A stretch of 59,670 bases of DNA, taken from the NCBI GenBank assembly GCA_022826125.1, contig JAJDVM010000035.1:1-59670 (forward strand), read 5' to 3'. Below the pieces are notes generated by a model. That model had not been told where the DNA came from and searched no databases. It was given only the letters and a program-made list of their open reading frames with translations. The translations under genes were made by a program, and so were the position numbers. The first letter of the stretch is position 1; every line of letters starts with the position of its first letter. Origin of the DNA: Defluviicoccus sp. (GTDB lineage: Bacteria; Pseudomonadota; Alphaproteobacteria; MPNO01). Shown here one piece after another: positions 1 to 8,868 of this stretch.

Positions 1-179
1 ATGGGGTGAAAATCGACAATCCGGATCGTTCGTCGCGCCGGACCCCGCGGAAATCAGCCACGCCGCTGGGGTAAGAAAAATCTCAACCCGTCCGGAAGAC
101 CTTGCTCAGCAAGGAACTCCGAACAACGCACACGCCTCAGAAAAGCGGCGGGCCGGAGGGTCGGACCTCGCGGCGGCGG

Positions 180-208
180 TTGCGATCCCGAACCGCAGCC
201 AATAGATA
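180..208 (+). promoter_or_regulatory. Putative sigma70-type promoter of ppiD
   Basis: TTGCGA (180-185), a 17-base spacer and TAGATA (203-208) lie about 55 bases upstream of the chosen ppiD start. The spacing is ideal but the match is only partial. The rest of 1-263 shows no gene that I can support. Confidence 0.4.
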
Positions 209-263
209 TAGCCGCATACGCCGTCCGCCGCCGGCACGGCCGACCAGAGCAGGAACCCGCACC

Positions 264-2168
264 ATGCTTCAGGCAATGAAGAGTAAGGCCGCGACCTGGG
301 TGGTACGGGTGCTCGCGGTTCTCCTCATCATCAGCTTCGCTGCCTGGGGAATCGAGGACATGCTCAGGGCGCCGGGGCTTTCGACCGATGTGGCGGAGGT
401 GGGTGGAACCAAGATAACCGCCAACGAGTTCGGCGCGGCCTTCCGCCGCCAGGTCGAAATGCTGAGCGGGACGCTCGGACGCGAGCTCGATTCCGAGCAG
501 GCGCGGGATCTGGGCGTGGCGGAGACCACGCTGGACGGGCTGATCTCGCAGCGCCTTCTGGACCTCTACGCCGAAGAGAACGGGATTATCGTGGGCGACG
601 ACCAGGTCGTCCTGCGGCTGCGCGCGGAGCCCGCCTTCCACGGTCCGGGCGGCGGTTTCGACCGGGCGATGTTCCATAGCGCGCTTTCCCGGCTCGGGAT
701 CACCGAGCAGCGCTATGTGGAAGACTTGCGGCAGGAGATCCAGTTGTCGCATCTGACGGGGGTGCTGCGCTCCGCCAGCGTGGCTCCGGATCCGCTCGTC
801 AGATCGCTCTACCACTATCGCAACGACAAGCGCGTCGCGCGCTTCGTGGAAATCCCCCGGCCGTCGGAAAGCACGCTATCGCCGCCGGGCGACAGTACGC
901 TGACGGACTATCACAAGGAGAACGCGGCGGCTTTCACGGCGCCGGAGCGCCGGGATCTGACGGCGCTCCACCTCGATCCGAAGGATGTGGCGGCGGAAAT
1001 CGAACCCTCGGAAGGAGAGCTGCGCGACGAATACGAGAACCGGCTCCAGCAGCTCGTCATCCCCGAGCGCCGCAATATCGGCCAGATCGTCGTCGGCGAC
1101 GAAGCCGCCGCGCGGCGCGCGCTGGAGGCGCTGAGAAGCGGCCGCGCGATCGCCGACGTTGCCAAGGCGGTCGCCGGAATGGACGAGGACGCCGTCTCGC
1201 TGGGCCTTCTGGCAAGAGAGGACCTGCCCCAGGAGATCGCCGACGCGGCATTCGCGCTTCAGGCGAATATCCCGAGCGAGCCGGTGCGTTCTCCCGTCGG
1301 TTGGCACATTCTCCTGGTCGACCGGATCGAGCCCGGCCGGACGCCGAGCTTCGCCGAGACCCGCGCGAAAATCCGCGAGGACCTCGCCCGCGAGCAAGCG
1401 GTGGACACCGTCGTCAAGCTTGCCAATCAGGTCGAGGATGCGCTGGCGGGAGGCGCCGCGCTCGAGGAGGCGGCTAGTCAAGTCAACGCGAAGCTGCTGC
1501 GGTTTCGAAGCGTCGAGCGGAGCGGCAGGTCGGCCGATGGCGATCCGGAAGACGGGCTTCTCGTGCTGCGCCGCTTCCTCAAGTCGGCCTTCGAGACCAA
1601 CGCCGCGGAGGTCAGCGACCTGATCGACACCGCGCTCGGAGGTTACTTTATCGTCCGGGTCGACCGGGTAGTCCCGCCGGCGCTGGAACCCTTCGACAAG
1701 GTCAGGAAAGAGGTTGCCGCCGCATGGCGACTGGATCGTTTGAATGCCGCCGCGAAGCGGAAGGCCGAAAAGCTGCTGGGTGAGGTCAAGTCGGGTCGCA
1801 GCTTCGACACCGCCGCTCGGGAGTTGAAGTTGACGGTGAAGACCTCTTCCCCCTTCACGCGGTTCGACCAGAGCGGCGACGTCCCCCTGCCTTCGTCGCT
1901 CGCCGCCGAGCTGTTCCGGGCCAAGCAGGGCCAGGCGGCGCTCGGCGCGACCGGGGCCGGCTACGCCGTTGCCGTTATGCATCGGGTGGAGCCGGCCAAC
2001 GTCTTGTCCGACAAGGATGCGTTCGACGAGATGCGTGGCGAGGTCGCGGCGGCGATGGGAGCGGATCTGCTTTCGCAATATACCGCTGCGCTGCGCGAGG
2101 TTTACCCGGTGTCGGTTAACGCGGGGGCTCTCGAGCGCCTGTTCGACGAGGGCGCGATCCGCCGCTGA
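264..2168 (+). CDS. ppiD: PpiD/SurA-type peptidyl-prolyl cis-trans isomerase
   Basis: A 634-residue periplasmic folding chaperone held in the inner membrane by one N-terminal helix. It helps outer-membrane and secreted proteins fold after Sec export. The start at 264 gives a short basic head followed directly by a hydrophobic segment (about residues 11-26), the typical PpiD layout. The open frame continues upstream to 102, but that extra part is Arg/Pro-rich and would bury the membrane anchor, so I reject it. A SurA-like N-terminal domain follows the anchor. A parvulin-type rotamase domain sits near residues 270-360, with the family-like stretch PVGWHILLVDRIEPG. A second rotamase-like region and a helical C-terminus follow. 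In relatives this gene precedes the trp genes. Confidence 0.9.
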   Translation: MLQAMKSKAATWVVRVLAVLLIISFAAWGIEDMLRAPGLSTDVAEVGGTKITANEFGAAFRRQVEMLSGTLGRELDSEQARDLGVAETTLDGLISQRLLDLYAEENGIIVGDDQVVLRLRAEPAFHGPGGGFDRAMFHSALSRLGITEQRYVEDLRQEIQLSHLTGVLRSASVAPDPLVRSLYHYRNDKRVARFVEIPRPSESTLSPPGDSTLTDYHKENAAAFTAPERRDLTALHLDPKDVAAEIEPSEGELRDEYENRLQQLVIPERRNIGQIVVGDEAAARRALEALRSGRAIADVAKAVAGMDEDAVSLGLLAREDLPQEIADAAFALQANIPSEPVRSPVGWHILLVDRIEPGRTPSFAETRAKIREDLAREQAVDTVVKLANQVEDALAGGAALEEAASQVNAKLLRFRSVERSGRSADGDPEDGLLVLRRFLKSAFETNAAEVSDLIDTALGGYFIVRVDRVVPPALEPFDKVRKEVAAAWRLDRLNAAAKRKAEKLLGEVKSGRSFDTAARELKLTVKTSSPFTRFDQSGDVPLPSSLAAELFRAKQGQAALGATGAGYAVAVMHRVEPANVLSDKDAFDEMRGEVAAAMGADLLSQYTAALREVYPVSVNAGALERLFDEGAIRR

Positions 2169-2332
2169 GTATCCGGTCCGGGCGATTCGCGCGGCGAAAC
2201 CGGGTGCCGTACCCGCCGGCTATGATGCGGGACGCGTCGCTGCTATAAGGGGCGGTGCCAGTTGCGGCAGGACTTTAGAAGAGACATGTAAGTTTCTATT
2301 CTTTTTGTTTTTTTGAAAGCGAATTCTCGACT
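2169..2332 (+). other. ppiD-trpD intergenic gap, T-rich
   Basis: This 164-base gap lies where trpE and trpG often sit in relatives. It contains possible -10 elements (TATGAT at 2221-2226, TATAAG at 2244-2249) without convincing -35 partners. A pyrimidine-rich run at about 2290-2315 stands out from the GC-rich surroundings. I see no stable hairpin just before the T-run, so I do not call a terminator. An ATG at 2285 is followed at once by TAA, so there is no Trp-rich leader peptide. Confidence 0.5.
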
Positions 2333-3397
2333 ATGAGTGAAGATTTCGACGCCTTCAAGGGCGTGCTCGGCCGTGTCGCCGACGGTTATCGGTTGAGCGA
2401 GCAGGAGGCCGAGAGCGCGTTCGACACGATCATGACCGGCAACGCGACGCCGGCACAGATCGGCGCGTTCCTGATGGCGCTTCGGCTGCGCGGAGAAACG
2501 GTCGACGAGATCACCGGGGCGGCACGAACCATGCGTGCCAAGGCGGCCCGGATCGAGGCCCCCGCGAACGCGATCGACGTCGTCGGCACCGGCGGCGACG
2601 GCGCCGGCACCCTGAACATTTCGACCGCGGCGGCGTTGATCGTGGCTGGCTGCGGAATACCGGTCGCGAAGCATGGGAACCGCGCGCTTTCGTCGAGAGC
2701 GGGGGCGGCGGACGTCCTGACCGCCCTTGGGGTCGACATCGAGGCTTCCTTTCCGCTGATCGAGAAGTCGATCCGCGAGGCGGGGATCGGGTTCATGATG
2801 GCGCCGCGCCATCACAGCGCGACCCGCCATGTGGCGGGTCCGCGGGTCGAGCTTGCGGTCAGGACCGTCTTCAACCTTCTCGGGCCGGTTTCCAACCCCG
2901 CCTTCGTACGCAGGCTGCTGGTCGGCGTGTTCGCTCCGGAGTGGCTTGAGCCGCTGGCGGAAGTGCTGGGCCGCCTTGGTTCCGAGCGTGCCTGGGTGGT
3001 GCACGGCGCGGGCGGCCTCGACGAGTTGACCTCCTTCGGCGAGACGATGGTGGCCGAGTGGTCCGGGGGCACGGTGCGGAGCTTCACGGTAACGGCCGCG
3101 GACGCAGGCCTTTCGGAAGGTGGTTTCGAGGATCTCAAGGGCGGTACCGGAACCTACAACGCAAAGCGGCTTCGGGCGTTGCTTGACGGCGAGCCCGGCA
3201 CTTACCGGGACAGCGCCGTCATGACCGCCGCCGGCTCGTTAATCGTGGCGGGTGTGGCGGAAAACCTGACGGAAGGCGCGGCGCTCGCCGCGCGCTCGAT
3301 CGACGAGGGTCGCGCGCGGGCGGTCCTCGCGCGCATGGTGGAAATCTCGAACGAAGGCACCCCGCCAACGGGCGGTCCGGAGAGCGGAGGCGGATGA
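2333..3397 (+). CDS. trpD: Anthranilate phosphoribosyltransferase
   Basis: A 354-residue enzyme that transfers phosphoribose from PRPP to anthranilate in tryptophan synthesis (cytoplasm). The PRPP-binding glycine loop GTGGDG is at residues 85-90, followed by the NISTAAA motif and by KHGNRALSSRAGAADVL from residue 113, all canonical. Length matches the usual 340-350. Its stop overlaps the trpC start by four bases (ATGA), implying coupled translation. It follows ppiD after a 164-base gap without the trpE/trpG genes often found there. The ribosome-binding site is weak. Confidence 0.97.
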   Translation: MSEDFDAFKGVLGRVADGYRLSEQEAESAFDTIMTGNATPAQIGAFLMALRLRGETVDEITGAARTMRAKAARIEAPANAIDVVGTGGDGAGTLNISTAAALIVAGCGIPVAKHGNRALSSRAGAADVLTALGVDIEASFPLIEKSIREAGIGFMMAPRHHSATRHVAGPRVELAVRTVFNLLGPVSNPAFVRRLLVGVFAPEWLEPLAEVLGRLGSERAWVVHGAGGLDELTSFGETMVAEWSGGTVRSFTVTAADAGLSEGGFEDLKGGTGTYNAKRLRALLDGEPGTYRDSAVMTAAGSLIVAGVAENLTEGAALAARSIDEGRARAVLARMVEISNEGTPPTGGPESGGG

Positions 3398-4194
3398 CGG
3401 ACGTCCTGCAAGAGATCTGTGCCACCAAACTGGAGCACGTCGCGGAGTGCAAGCGGCGGCGGTCGATGGATTCGGTCCTCGATGCCGCGAAGACGGCCGC
3501 CGCGCCACGCGGTTTTGCGGCGAGACTGAGACGCGCGCGGGCGGAAGGACGCTACGGCCTTATCGCGGAAATCAAGCGAGCATCGCCCAGCAGGGGCTTG
3601 ATTCGAAAAGATTTCGACCCGGAACGCCTTGCCCGGCAATATGAGGCCGGGGGTGCGACCTGCCTTTCGGTGCTTACCGATTCACCCTATTTCCGGGGGG
3701 CGGACGAGCACCTGTCCGCGGCGCGCGGAGCGGTCGGTCTGCCGGTTCTGCGCAAGGACTTCACTCTCGATCCCTATCAAGTGGCCGAGGCGCGGGCGAT
3801 CGGGGCCGATTGCATCCTGTTGATCGTGGCCGCTCTCGAAGACGACCGGGCCAGGGAGCTCGCCGCCCTCGCGAGGGAACTCGGGATGGACGTGCTTGTC
3901 GAGGTCCACGACGAGGAAGAGCTCGGGCGCGCGCTGGCGATCGACGACGGGCTGATCGGGATCAACAACCGCAACCTCAAGACCCTCAGGACGGACATCG
4001 AGACCACGCGCCGGCTGGCACCCCAGGTTCCGGGGGACAGGCTGACGGTCGGTGAGAGCGGGCTGTCGAGCCCGGCCGACCTTGCGTCGATGGAGGCGGC
4101 GGGCGTCACGACCTTTCTGATTGGGGAGGCGTTGATGAGCCAGAGCGACGTCAAGGCTGCCACCGAGGCCCTGCTGCGCCGCGAGGCGGCCTGA
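3394..4194 (+). CDS. trpC: Indole-3-glycerol phosphate synthase
   Basis: A 266-residue TIM-barrel enzyme that decarboxylates and cyclises CdRP to indole-3-glycerol phosphate, the step after TrpD and the PRA isomerase. The catalytic motif [11 protein letters not shown] is near residues 58-68, with Lys61 in the usual position. [12 protein letters not shown] follows near residue 120, and INNRNLKT and GESGL come later as expected. It is monofunctional: there is no fused TrpF domain. It overlaps trpD by four bases and ends four bases before moaC, so it lies inside one transcription unit. Confidence 0.97.
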   Translation: MTDVLQEICATKLEHVAECKRRRSMDSVLDAAKTAAAPRGFAARLRRARAEGRYGLIAEIKRASPSRGLIRKDFDPERLARQYEAGGATCLSVLTDSPYFRGADEHLSAARGAVGLPVLRKDFTLDPYQVAEARAIGADCILLIVAALEDDRARELAALARELGMDVLVEVHDEEELGRALAIDDGLIGINNRNLKTLRTDIETTRRLAPQVPGDRLTVGESGLSSPADLASMEAAGVTTFLIGEALMSQSDVKAATEALLRREAA

Positions 4195-4198
4195 CACG

Positions 4199-4675
4199 AT
4201 GGCCGAATTCAGCCATCTCGACTCCGAAGGCAAGGCCGTGATGGTCGATGTCTCGGACAAGGACGTCACCGAGCGTACGGCGACGGCACGGGGCACGGTA
4301 TCGATGTCGCCCGAGACCGTTGGGAAGATCGTCGCCGGCGGCGTCGCCAAGGGGGATGTGCTCACCGTCGCCCGGCTTGCCGGCATCATGGCCGCCAAGC
4401 GGACCGCCGAGTTGATCCCGCTTTGCCATCCCCTGGCGCTCACGGCGATCGATGTCGACCTGCGCTGCGACGACGAGCGCGGCGTTGTCGATATCGAGGC
4501 GACGTGCCGGCTCGCCGGACGGACGGGCGTGGAGATGGAGGCGTTGACGGCGGTGAGCGTCGCCGCGCTGACCGTCTACGACATGTGCAAGGCCGTAGAC
4601 CGCGGAATGCGGATCGGCGATATCCGCCTCGTCCGCAAGTCGGGCGGGCGGTCCGGCACGTTCGAAGCCTGCTGA
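4199..4675 (+). CDS. moaC: Cyclic pyranopterin monophosphate synthase
   Basis: A 158-residue enzyme of molybdenum cofactor synthesis. With MoaA it makes cyclic pyranopterin monophosphate from GTP. The signature [13 protein letters not shown] is complete, as are the [11 protein letters not shown] start region and the [19 protein letters not shown] helix. Length is normal for the family. The gene begins four bases after trpC, and its TGA shares one base with the ATG of moeA (TGATG). This trpC-moaC-moeA order is common in alphaproteobacteria. Confidence 0.97.
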   Translation: MAEFSHLDSEGKAVMVDVSDKDVTERTATARGTVSMSPETVGKIVAGGVAKGDVLTVARLAGIMAAKRTAELIPLCHPLALTAIDVDLRCDDERGVVDIEATCRLAGRTGVEMEALTAVSVAALTVYDMCKAVDRGMRIGDIRLVRKSGGRSGTFEAC

Positions 4676-5895
4676 TGATCTCGGTCGCCGAAGCGCGCGA
4701 ACGTATCCTGGCCGCGCTCGAGCCGATGCCGGCGGAGCAGGTCGGGCTTGGCTCGGCGCTGGGGCGCGTTCTCGCCGAGGATGTGGCGGCGCGGCGTACC
4801 CAGCCGCCCCTCGCCGTCTCCGCGATGGACGGCTACGCGGTGCGCGCGGACGATGTCGGCACCCTCCCTGCCCGGCTCGAGGTCGTCGGCTACGCACCCG
4901 CGGGCCGCGCGTTCGAAGGCGCGGTGGGAACCGGGGAAGCGGTCCGCATCTTCACAGGCGCGCCGGTGCCGGATGGCGCGGATACCATCGTGATCCAGGA
5001 AAACACCAGGAAAGCGGACGGCGGCTGCATCGAAGTCGTCGACGGTCAGGCTCCCCGGGGGCGCTATGTGCGTCCCGCCGGCCTGGATTTTTCCGAGGGC
5101 GATGTGCTGCTGAAGGCGGGCCGGGTATTGACGGCGCGCGATGTCGGGCTGGCGGCCGGAATGAACCTTCCGTGGCTCAAGGTGCGCCGCAAGCCCCGGG
5201 TGGCGATCCTCGCGACGGGCGACGAGATCGTCATGCCGGGCGAACCGATCGGGCGCGACCAGATCGTGAGCTCGAACGCGTTGGCGCTGGCCGGGTTCGT
5301 CACCGTCCTCGGCGGCGTTCCCGTGGATCTCGGCATCGCGCCCGATTCGGCGGAGTCGCTGAGGACGATGGCCGAGGGCGCGCGCGGCAACGATCTCGTG
5401 CTGACCACCGGCGGCGCCTCCGTCGGCGACCACGACCTGGTGCGGAGCGTCCTCGGCGAGGCCGGTCTCCGGGTCGATTTCTGGCGCATCGCGATGCGGC
5501 CCGGGAAACCCCTGATTTTCGGCCGCCTCGACAACATCCCGCTGCTCGGTCTTCCCGGCAACCCGGTCTCGTCTATGGTCTGCGCGATGATTTTTCTCCG
5601 GCCGGCGCTGCGAGCGCTGCTGGCGGTCGAGCCCGTGCCGGACGACAGCGAGCCCGCGCGGCTCGGCGCCGATCTCGGCACGAACGATGAGCGCGAGGAC
5701 TATCTGAGGGCCTCGCTCGCGGCGGATGAGCAGGGCGGGCTTACGGCCACGCCGTTCGACATACAGGACAGTTCGATGTTCGCGAACATGGCCCGCGCGG
5801 ACTGTCTGATCGTCCGCGAACCCTTCGCGCCCGCCGCGCCGAAAGGCGCGCCGATCCGCATTCTGCGGCTGCACGGCGGCGTCCTGGGCGTCTGA
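4675..5895 (+). CDS. moeA: Molybdopterin molybdenumtransferase
   Basis: A 406-residue enzyme that inserts molybdate into adenylylated molybdopterin. I place the start at the ATG sharing one base with the moaC stop. The longer open frame (to 4423) is only the moaC shadow. Family motifs appear in order: AMDGYAVRADDV, FTGAPVPDGADTIVIQE, ILATGDEIV, SSNALAL, TTGGASVGDHDLV and LPGNPVSSMV. The C-terminal domain IV is present. It is the last gene of the trpDC-moaC-moeA run; a 116-base gap with a promoter separates it from lexA. Confidence 0.96.
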   Translation: MISVAEARERILAALEPMPAEQVGLGSALGRVLAEDVAARRTQPPLAVSAMDGYAVRADDVGTLPARLEVVGYAPAGRAFEGAVGTGEAVRIFTGAPVPDGADTIVIQENTRKADGGCIEVVDGQAPRGRYVRPAGLDFSEGDVLLKAGRVLTARDVGLAAGMNLPWLKVRRKPRVAILATGDEIVMPGEPIGRDQIVSSNALALAGFVTVLGGVPVDLGIAPDSAESLRTMAEGARGNDLVLTTGGASVGDHDLVRSVLGEAGLRVDFWRIAMRPGKPLIFGRLDNIPLLGLPGNPVSSMVCAMIFLRPALRALLAVEPVPDDSEPARLGADLGTNDEREDYLRASLAADEQGGLTATPFDIQDSSMFANMARADCLIVREPFAPAAPKGAPIRILRLHGGVLGV

Positions 5896-5923
5896 TCGGC
5901 GAATCGGGAACCGCATCCGGCGG

Positions 5924-5952
5924 TTGACCGGCAACGAGAACTTTACTAGAAC
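5924..5952 (+). promoter_or_regulatory. lexA promoter
   Basis: TTGACC (5924-5929), a 17-base spacer and TAGAAC (5947-5952) form a plausible sigma70-type promoter about 60 bases upstream of the lexA ATG. The -10 element lies inside the LexA operator, so bound LexA would block polymerase directly. Confidence 0.6.
5938..5952 (+). promoter_or_regulatory. LexA operator (SOS box, GAAC-N7-GAAC)
   Basis: GAAC at 5938-5941 and GAAC at 5949-5952 are direct repeats separated by exactly seven bases. This is the complement of the GTTC-N7-GTTC box known for alphaproteobacterial LexA, and differs from the enterobacterial palindrome. Its place in front of lexA indicates autorepression. Confidence 0.85.
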
Positions 5953-6011
5953 ATGTGCATGTGTTTATGTTTCGTTCCATATCTGGTAGCGATCCAGCCG
6001 AACGGTGACCC

Positions 6012-6713
6012 ATGCTGACGCCCAAGCAATACGAGCTCCTGGCCTATATCGACACCTTCATCGGCCAGCACGGGGTTTCGCCCTCCTTCGACGAGATGAA
6101 GGAGGCGCTCGACCTCAAATCCAAGTCGGGCATCCATCGCCTGATCGTCGCCCTCGAGGAGCGCGGCTTCATCCGCCGCCTGCCCCACCGAGCGCGCGCG
6201 CTGGAAGTGCTGCGCCGGCCTGAGACGATGAAGGAGTCGGCCCCCAAGCGGAGCGGTATGTTCGCGCCCCGGGTGATCGAGGGCGATTTCGCCAACGAGC
6301 TTGGCGGAACCAGCGGCCGCGACGGCCAGAAGCTGATCGAAATGCCGCTCTACGGGCGAATCGCCGCGGGTGTTCCGATCGAGGCGCTGCGCGACAACAC
6401 GCGCAGCTTCACGATGCCGCAATCGCTGCTGGGTTCCGGGGAGCACTACGCGCTCGAGGTGGAGGGCGACTCGATGATCGAGGCCGGCATCCACGATGGC
6501 GACGTCGCGGTGATCCGGCGCGGCGACACGGCGGAGAACGGCAACATCGTCGTCGCGCTTCTGGGCGACGAGGAGGTCACGCTCAAGCGGTTCCGCCGCC
6601 GAGGCGACTCGATCGCCCTCGAACCCGCCAACCCGAAGCACGAAACCCGGATCTTCGGTCCTGACCAGGTGAAGGTTCAGGGACGCTTGGTCAGCCTCTT
6701 CCGCCAGTACTGA
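6012..6713 (+). CDS. lexA: SOS response repressor LexA
   Basis: A 233-residue repressor-protease. The N-terminal winged helix (residues 1-65, starting [10 protein letters not shown]) binds the operator. The C-terminal S24 peptidase domain carries the self-cleavage site Ala119-Gly120 (in [11 protein letters not shown]), the nucleophile Ser154 (EGDSMIEAG) and the general base Lys192 (VTLKRF). It is longer than E. coli LexA (202 aa) because of the linker, which is usual in alphaproteobacteria. Expression should be autorepressed through the box at 5938-5952. The last 37 bases overlap the 3' end of comEC on the other strand. Confidence 0.97.
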   Translation: MLTPKQYELLAYIDTFIGQHGVSPSFDEMKEALDLKSKSGIHRLIVALEERGFIRRLPHRARALEVLRRPETMKESAPKRSGMFAPRVIEGDFANELGGTSGRDGQKLIEMPLYGRIAAGVPIEALRDNTRSFTMPQSLLGSGEHYALEVEGDSMIEAGIHDGDVAVIRRGDTAENGNIVVALLGDEEVTLKRFRRRGDSIALEPANPKHETRIFGPDQVKVQGRLVSLFRQY

Positions 6714-8797
6714 GCCACCCACGGGCGCTCGCCGCGGACCTGGCGTGCGCTCAGGACCCGCGGCCCGTCCTGCTCGAGCCAGATCGCGAGCGCGCCTTCG
6801 CGCCGCCGCTGACGCAGGTCGATCAGGGTGCCGGGTGTGCGGCATCTCTTCCGGGCAACCCGGACCGAGGCGATCAGCAGGGTCGCCTTGTGGCAGTCCT
6901 CCATGAGGGCGGCGCGGTCCAGGGCGATCGCTACCGAGTTCGGGCCGCGGCGCAGGAAGCATCCGATCCCGTCGCAGGCGAGCGCAGAGGACGTTGCTGC
7001 GCGTCCGTCGGGCCATGGGGCGGGCTCGCCGAACCCGGCGCTCCTGAGCCAGTACTCTCGGGTAAAGCGGCGCGTTCCGGGAGCGATGGCGAGACCGTCC
7101 GCCAGCCGCACCGCGATGGCGCCGGGATCCAGCCCCGTCAGGATATCGGGCGGCCTTTCGCGCGCTCCCGTCAGCACGGCGGCCAGGATCGGGATCACGC
7201 CGAGCACCCTCAAGCGGCCACGCCAGAGGCAAAGCCAGAGTCCGCCGCAGGTCGCCAGGGCAAGGAACGCGGCGGGCATCGCGGGGACGAGGAGCACGGC
7301 GGAAGGCCAGGACGATACGGTTTTCGCGACGGCAACCACCGCGGCGATCCCCCACCCCATGGGTTGCAGCGCCAGCGCCTCGAGCTCCAACGGCATCAGA
7401 AGGAACGCCAGGATGGCGCAGGGCATGATCCAGAGCCCGGTGATCGGGACAGCGAGGACGTTGGCGACGATTCCGAACACGGCGAACCGGTTGAAGTGGT
7501 ATATCGCGTAGGGTCCCGTCGCGAGACCGGCGATCAACGTCGTCAGCCCCACGCCCAGCGCATAGAGCGCGATGCGCCGCGCAAGACCGGCATCCGCGCG
7601 CCAGCCGGCGAGACGGCCGCTGACCGTCTCGTAGAACGCGACCAGAGCGATCACGGCCGCGAACGACATCTGAAAGCTTGCGCCCAACAGGCTTTCCGGC
7701 GCGATCAGGAGGACCGCTGCCGCCGCGAAGGCGACCAGCCTCATTGAAATCGCGGCGCGGTCGAGCATGACGGCGAGCAGGACCACGGAGAGCATGATGA
7801 ACGCGCGCTGGGTGGGAATGGAGGCTCCCGAAATCAGCAGATAGACCAATGCGCCGCCGAGCGCTCCCGCCGCCGCCCATTTCTTGATCGGGAAGCGCAG
7901 CGCAATGAAGGGAACCGCCGCGAGCGCCGCCCTGAGCCCGCCGAACAGGAGGGCCGCCACGAGGGAGAAATGAAGACCCGAGATCGCGAGCAGGTGAGCG
8001 AGCCCGGCGTCGCGCATCGCGATCAGGACCGTTTCCGGAATGGCGCCGCGCTCTCCCGTGGTCAGCGCGGCGGCGATGGCCCCTTCCTCGCCCGGCAGTA
8101 CGTTCGCAATCCGTTGAACGATCCTTTGGCGCAAAAGATCGATGCGGGCGCGCGGACCGGGCGGATCGCGGGCCGGCGCGATCGTCGGGCGCGATACGGC
8201 GAAACCCACCGCGCCCAGCTGCCGGTACCAGGCCCGCCGCGCGAAATCGAACCCGCCCGGGATGACCGGCGCGAGCGGAGGCTGGAGAATTGCCCGAACC
8301 GAGAATATTCGGCCCGGCTGAAGCCCGGCGTCGGAGGAACGAACGCCGATGCGAATGCGCCGGGGGGTCAGTTCAGGCGGAACACCCGAAATCCGCGCCT
8401 GGGAGATCGTTATCCGCCATGTACCGCGCCGGTTCAGCGAAGCGGTTTCGATGGTCCCGCTCACCGTTACCGGTCCCATGCGGCGTTCGAGCACCGGTGC
8501 CTCCACCGCGATCGTCCGGATCTGGGCGAGAGAGAATCCTCCGGCCAGGGCAGCGAGCCCGATCAGGACGGGACCCCAGGGTTGGCGCCTGAGAACCAAC
8601 GCCGCGGCGAGCAGTACCGGGGACGCAACGGCAAGCCACGGTGGCGGCTCGTGAGGCAGCGAGAAATAGCCGGCGATCCCGAGCCCGAGGGCGACGGGAA
8701 GCCACAGAACCCAGCGGTCCCGCTCGGCGGCGATGGCGGAGGGCAGGCCGGACGAGGCGCCGGTCGACACGCCCGCGTTGCCAAGCACTCGGTTCAT
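6677..8797 (-). CDS. comEC: ComEC/Rec2-family inner-membrane protein
   Basis: A 706-residue polytopic membrane protein of the family that forms the channel for single-stranded DNA entry in natural transformation. An N-terminal DUF4131-like region with several hydrophobic segments precedes the competence domain, whose core motif [11 protein letters not shown] is clear near residue 270. Roughly ten membrane segments follow. The C-terminal region (about residues 560-706) is where a metallo-beta-lactamase-like domain sits in Gram-positive ComEC. Here it is short and I see no HxHxDH metal motif, as in many alphaproteobacterial members. The gene lies head-to-head with gltX (71-base gap) and overlaps lexA at its 3' end. 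Whether this organism is transformable cannot be told from here. Confidence 0.88.
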   Translation of the reverse strand: MNRVLGNAGVSTGASSGLPSAIAAERDRWVLWLPVALGLGIAGYFSLPHEPPPWLAVASPVLLAAALVLRRQPWGPVLIGLAALAGGFSLAQIRTIAVEAPVLERRMGPVTVSGTIETASLNRRGTWRITISQARISGVPPELTPRRIRIGVRSSDAGLQPGRIFSVRAILQPPLAPVIPGGFDFARRAWYRQLGAVGFAVSRPTIAPARDPPGPRARIDLLRQRIVQRIANVLPGEEGAIAAALTTGERGAIPETVLIAMRDAGLAHLLAISGLHFSLVAALLFGGLRAALAAVPFIALRFPIKKWAAAGALGGALVYLLISGASIPTQRAFIMLSVVLLAVMLDRAAISMRLVAFAAAAVLLIAPESLLGASFQMSFAAVIALVAFYETVSGRLAGWRADAGLARRIALYALGVGLTTLIAGLATGPYAIYHFNRFAVFGIVANVLAVPITGLWIMPCAILAFLLMPLELEALALQPMGWGIAAVVAVAKTVSSWPSAVLLVPAMPAAFLALATCGGLWLCLWRGRLRVLGVIPILAAVLTGARERPPDILTGLDPGAIAVRLADGLAIAPGTRRFTREYWLRSAGFGEPAPWPDGRAATSSALACDGIGCFLRRGPNSVAIALDRAALMEDCHKATLLIASVRVARKRCRTPGTLIDLRQRRREGALAIWLEQDGPRVLSARQVRGERPWVAQYWRKRLTKRP

Positions 8798-8868
8798 CGT
8801 GTAAGCGCTGGCCTGCGCCAGGCTTCCCGCGCCGCGGCGCCGACAAGCCGGCTTGCAGAGGATCCGCC

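Noticed and set aside
102..263. N-terminal extension of ppiD
   Set aside because: Arg/Pro-rich, not typical of the family, would place sequence before the membrane anchor, and overlaps the promoter-like elements at 180-208.
1..263. A gene or RNA at the left edge
   Set aside because: Searched both strands for tRNA-like folds and coding frames; nothing beyond the promoter-like site could be supported.
2285..2320. trp leader peptide or attenuator before trpD
   Set aside because: The ATG is followed directly by TAA, no Trp codons are clustered, and I find no pair of competing hairpins. The T-run has no stem before it.
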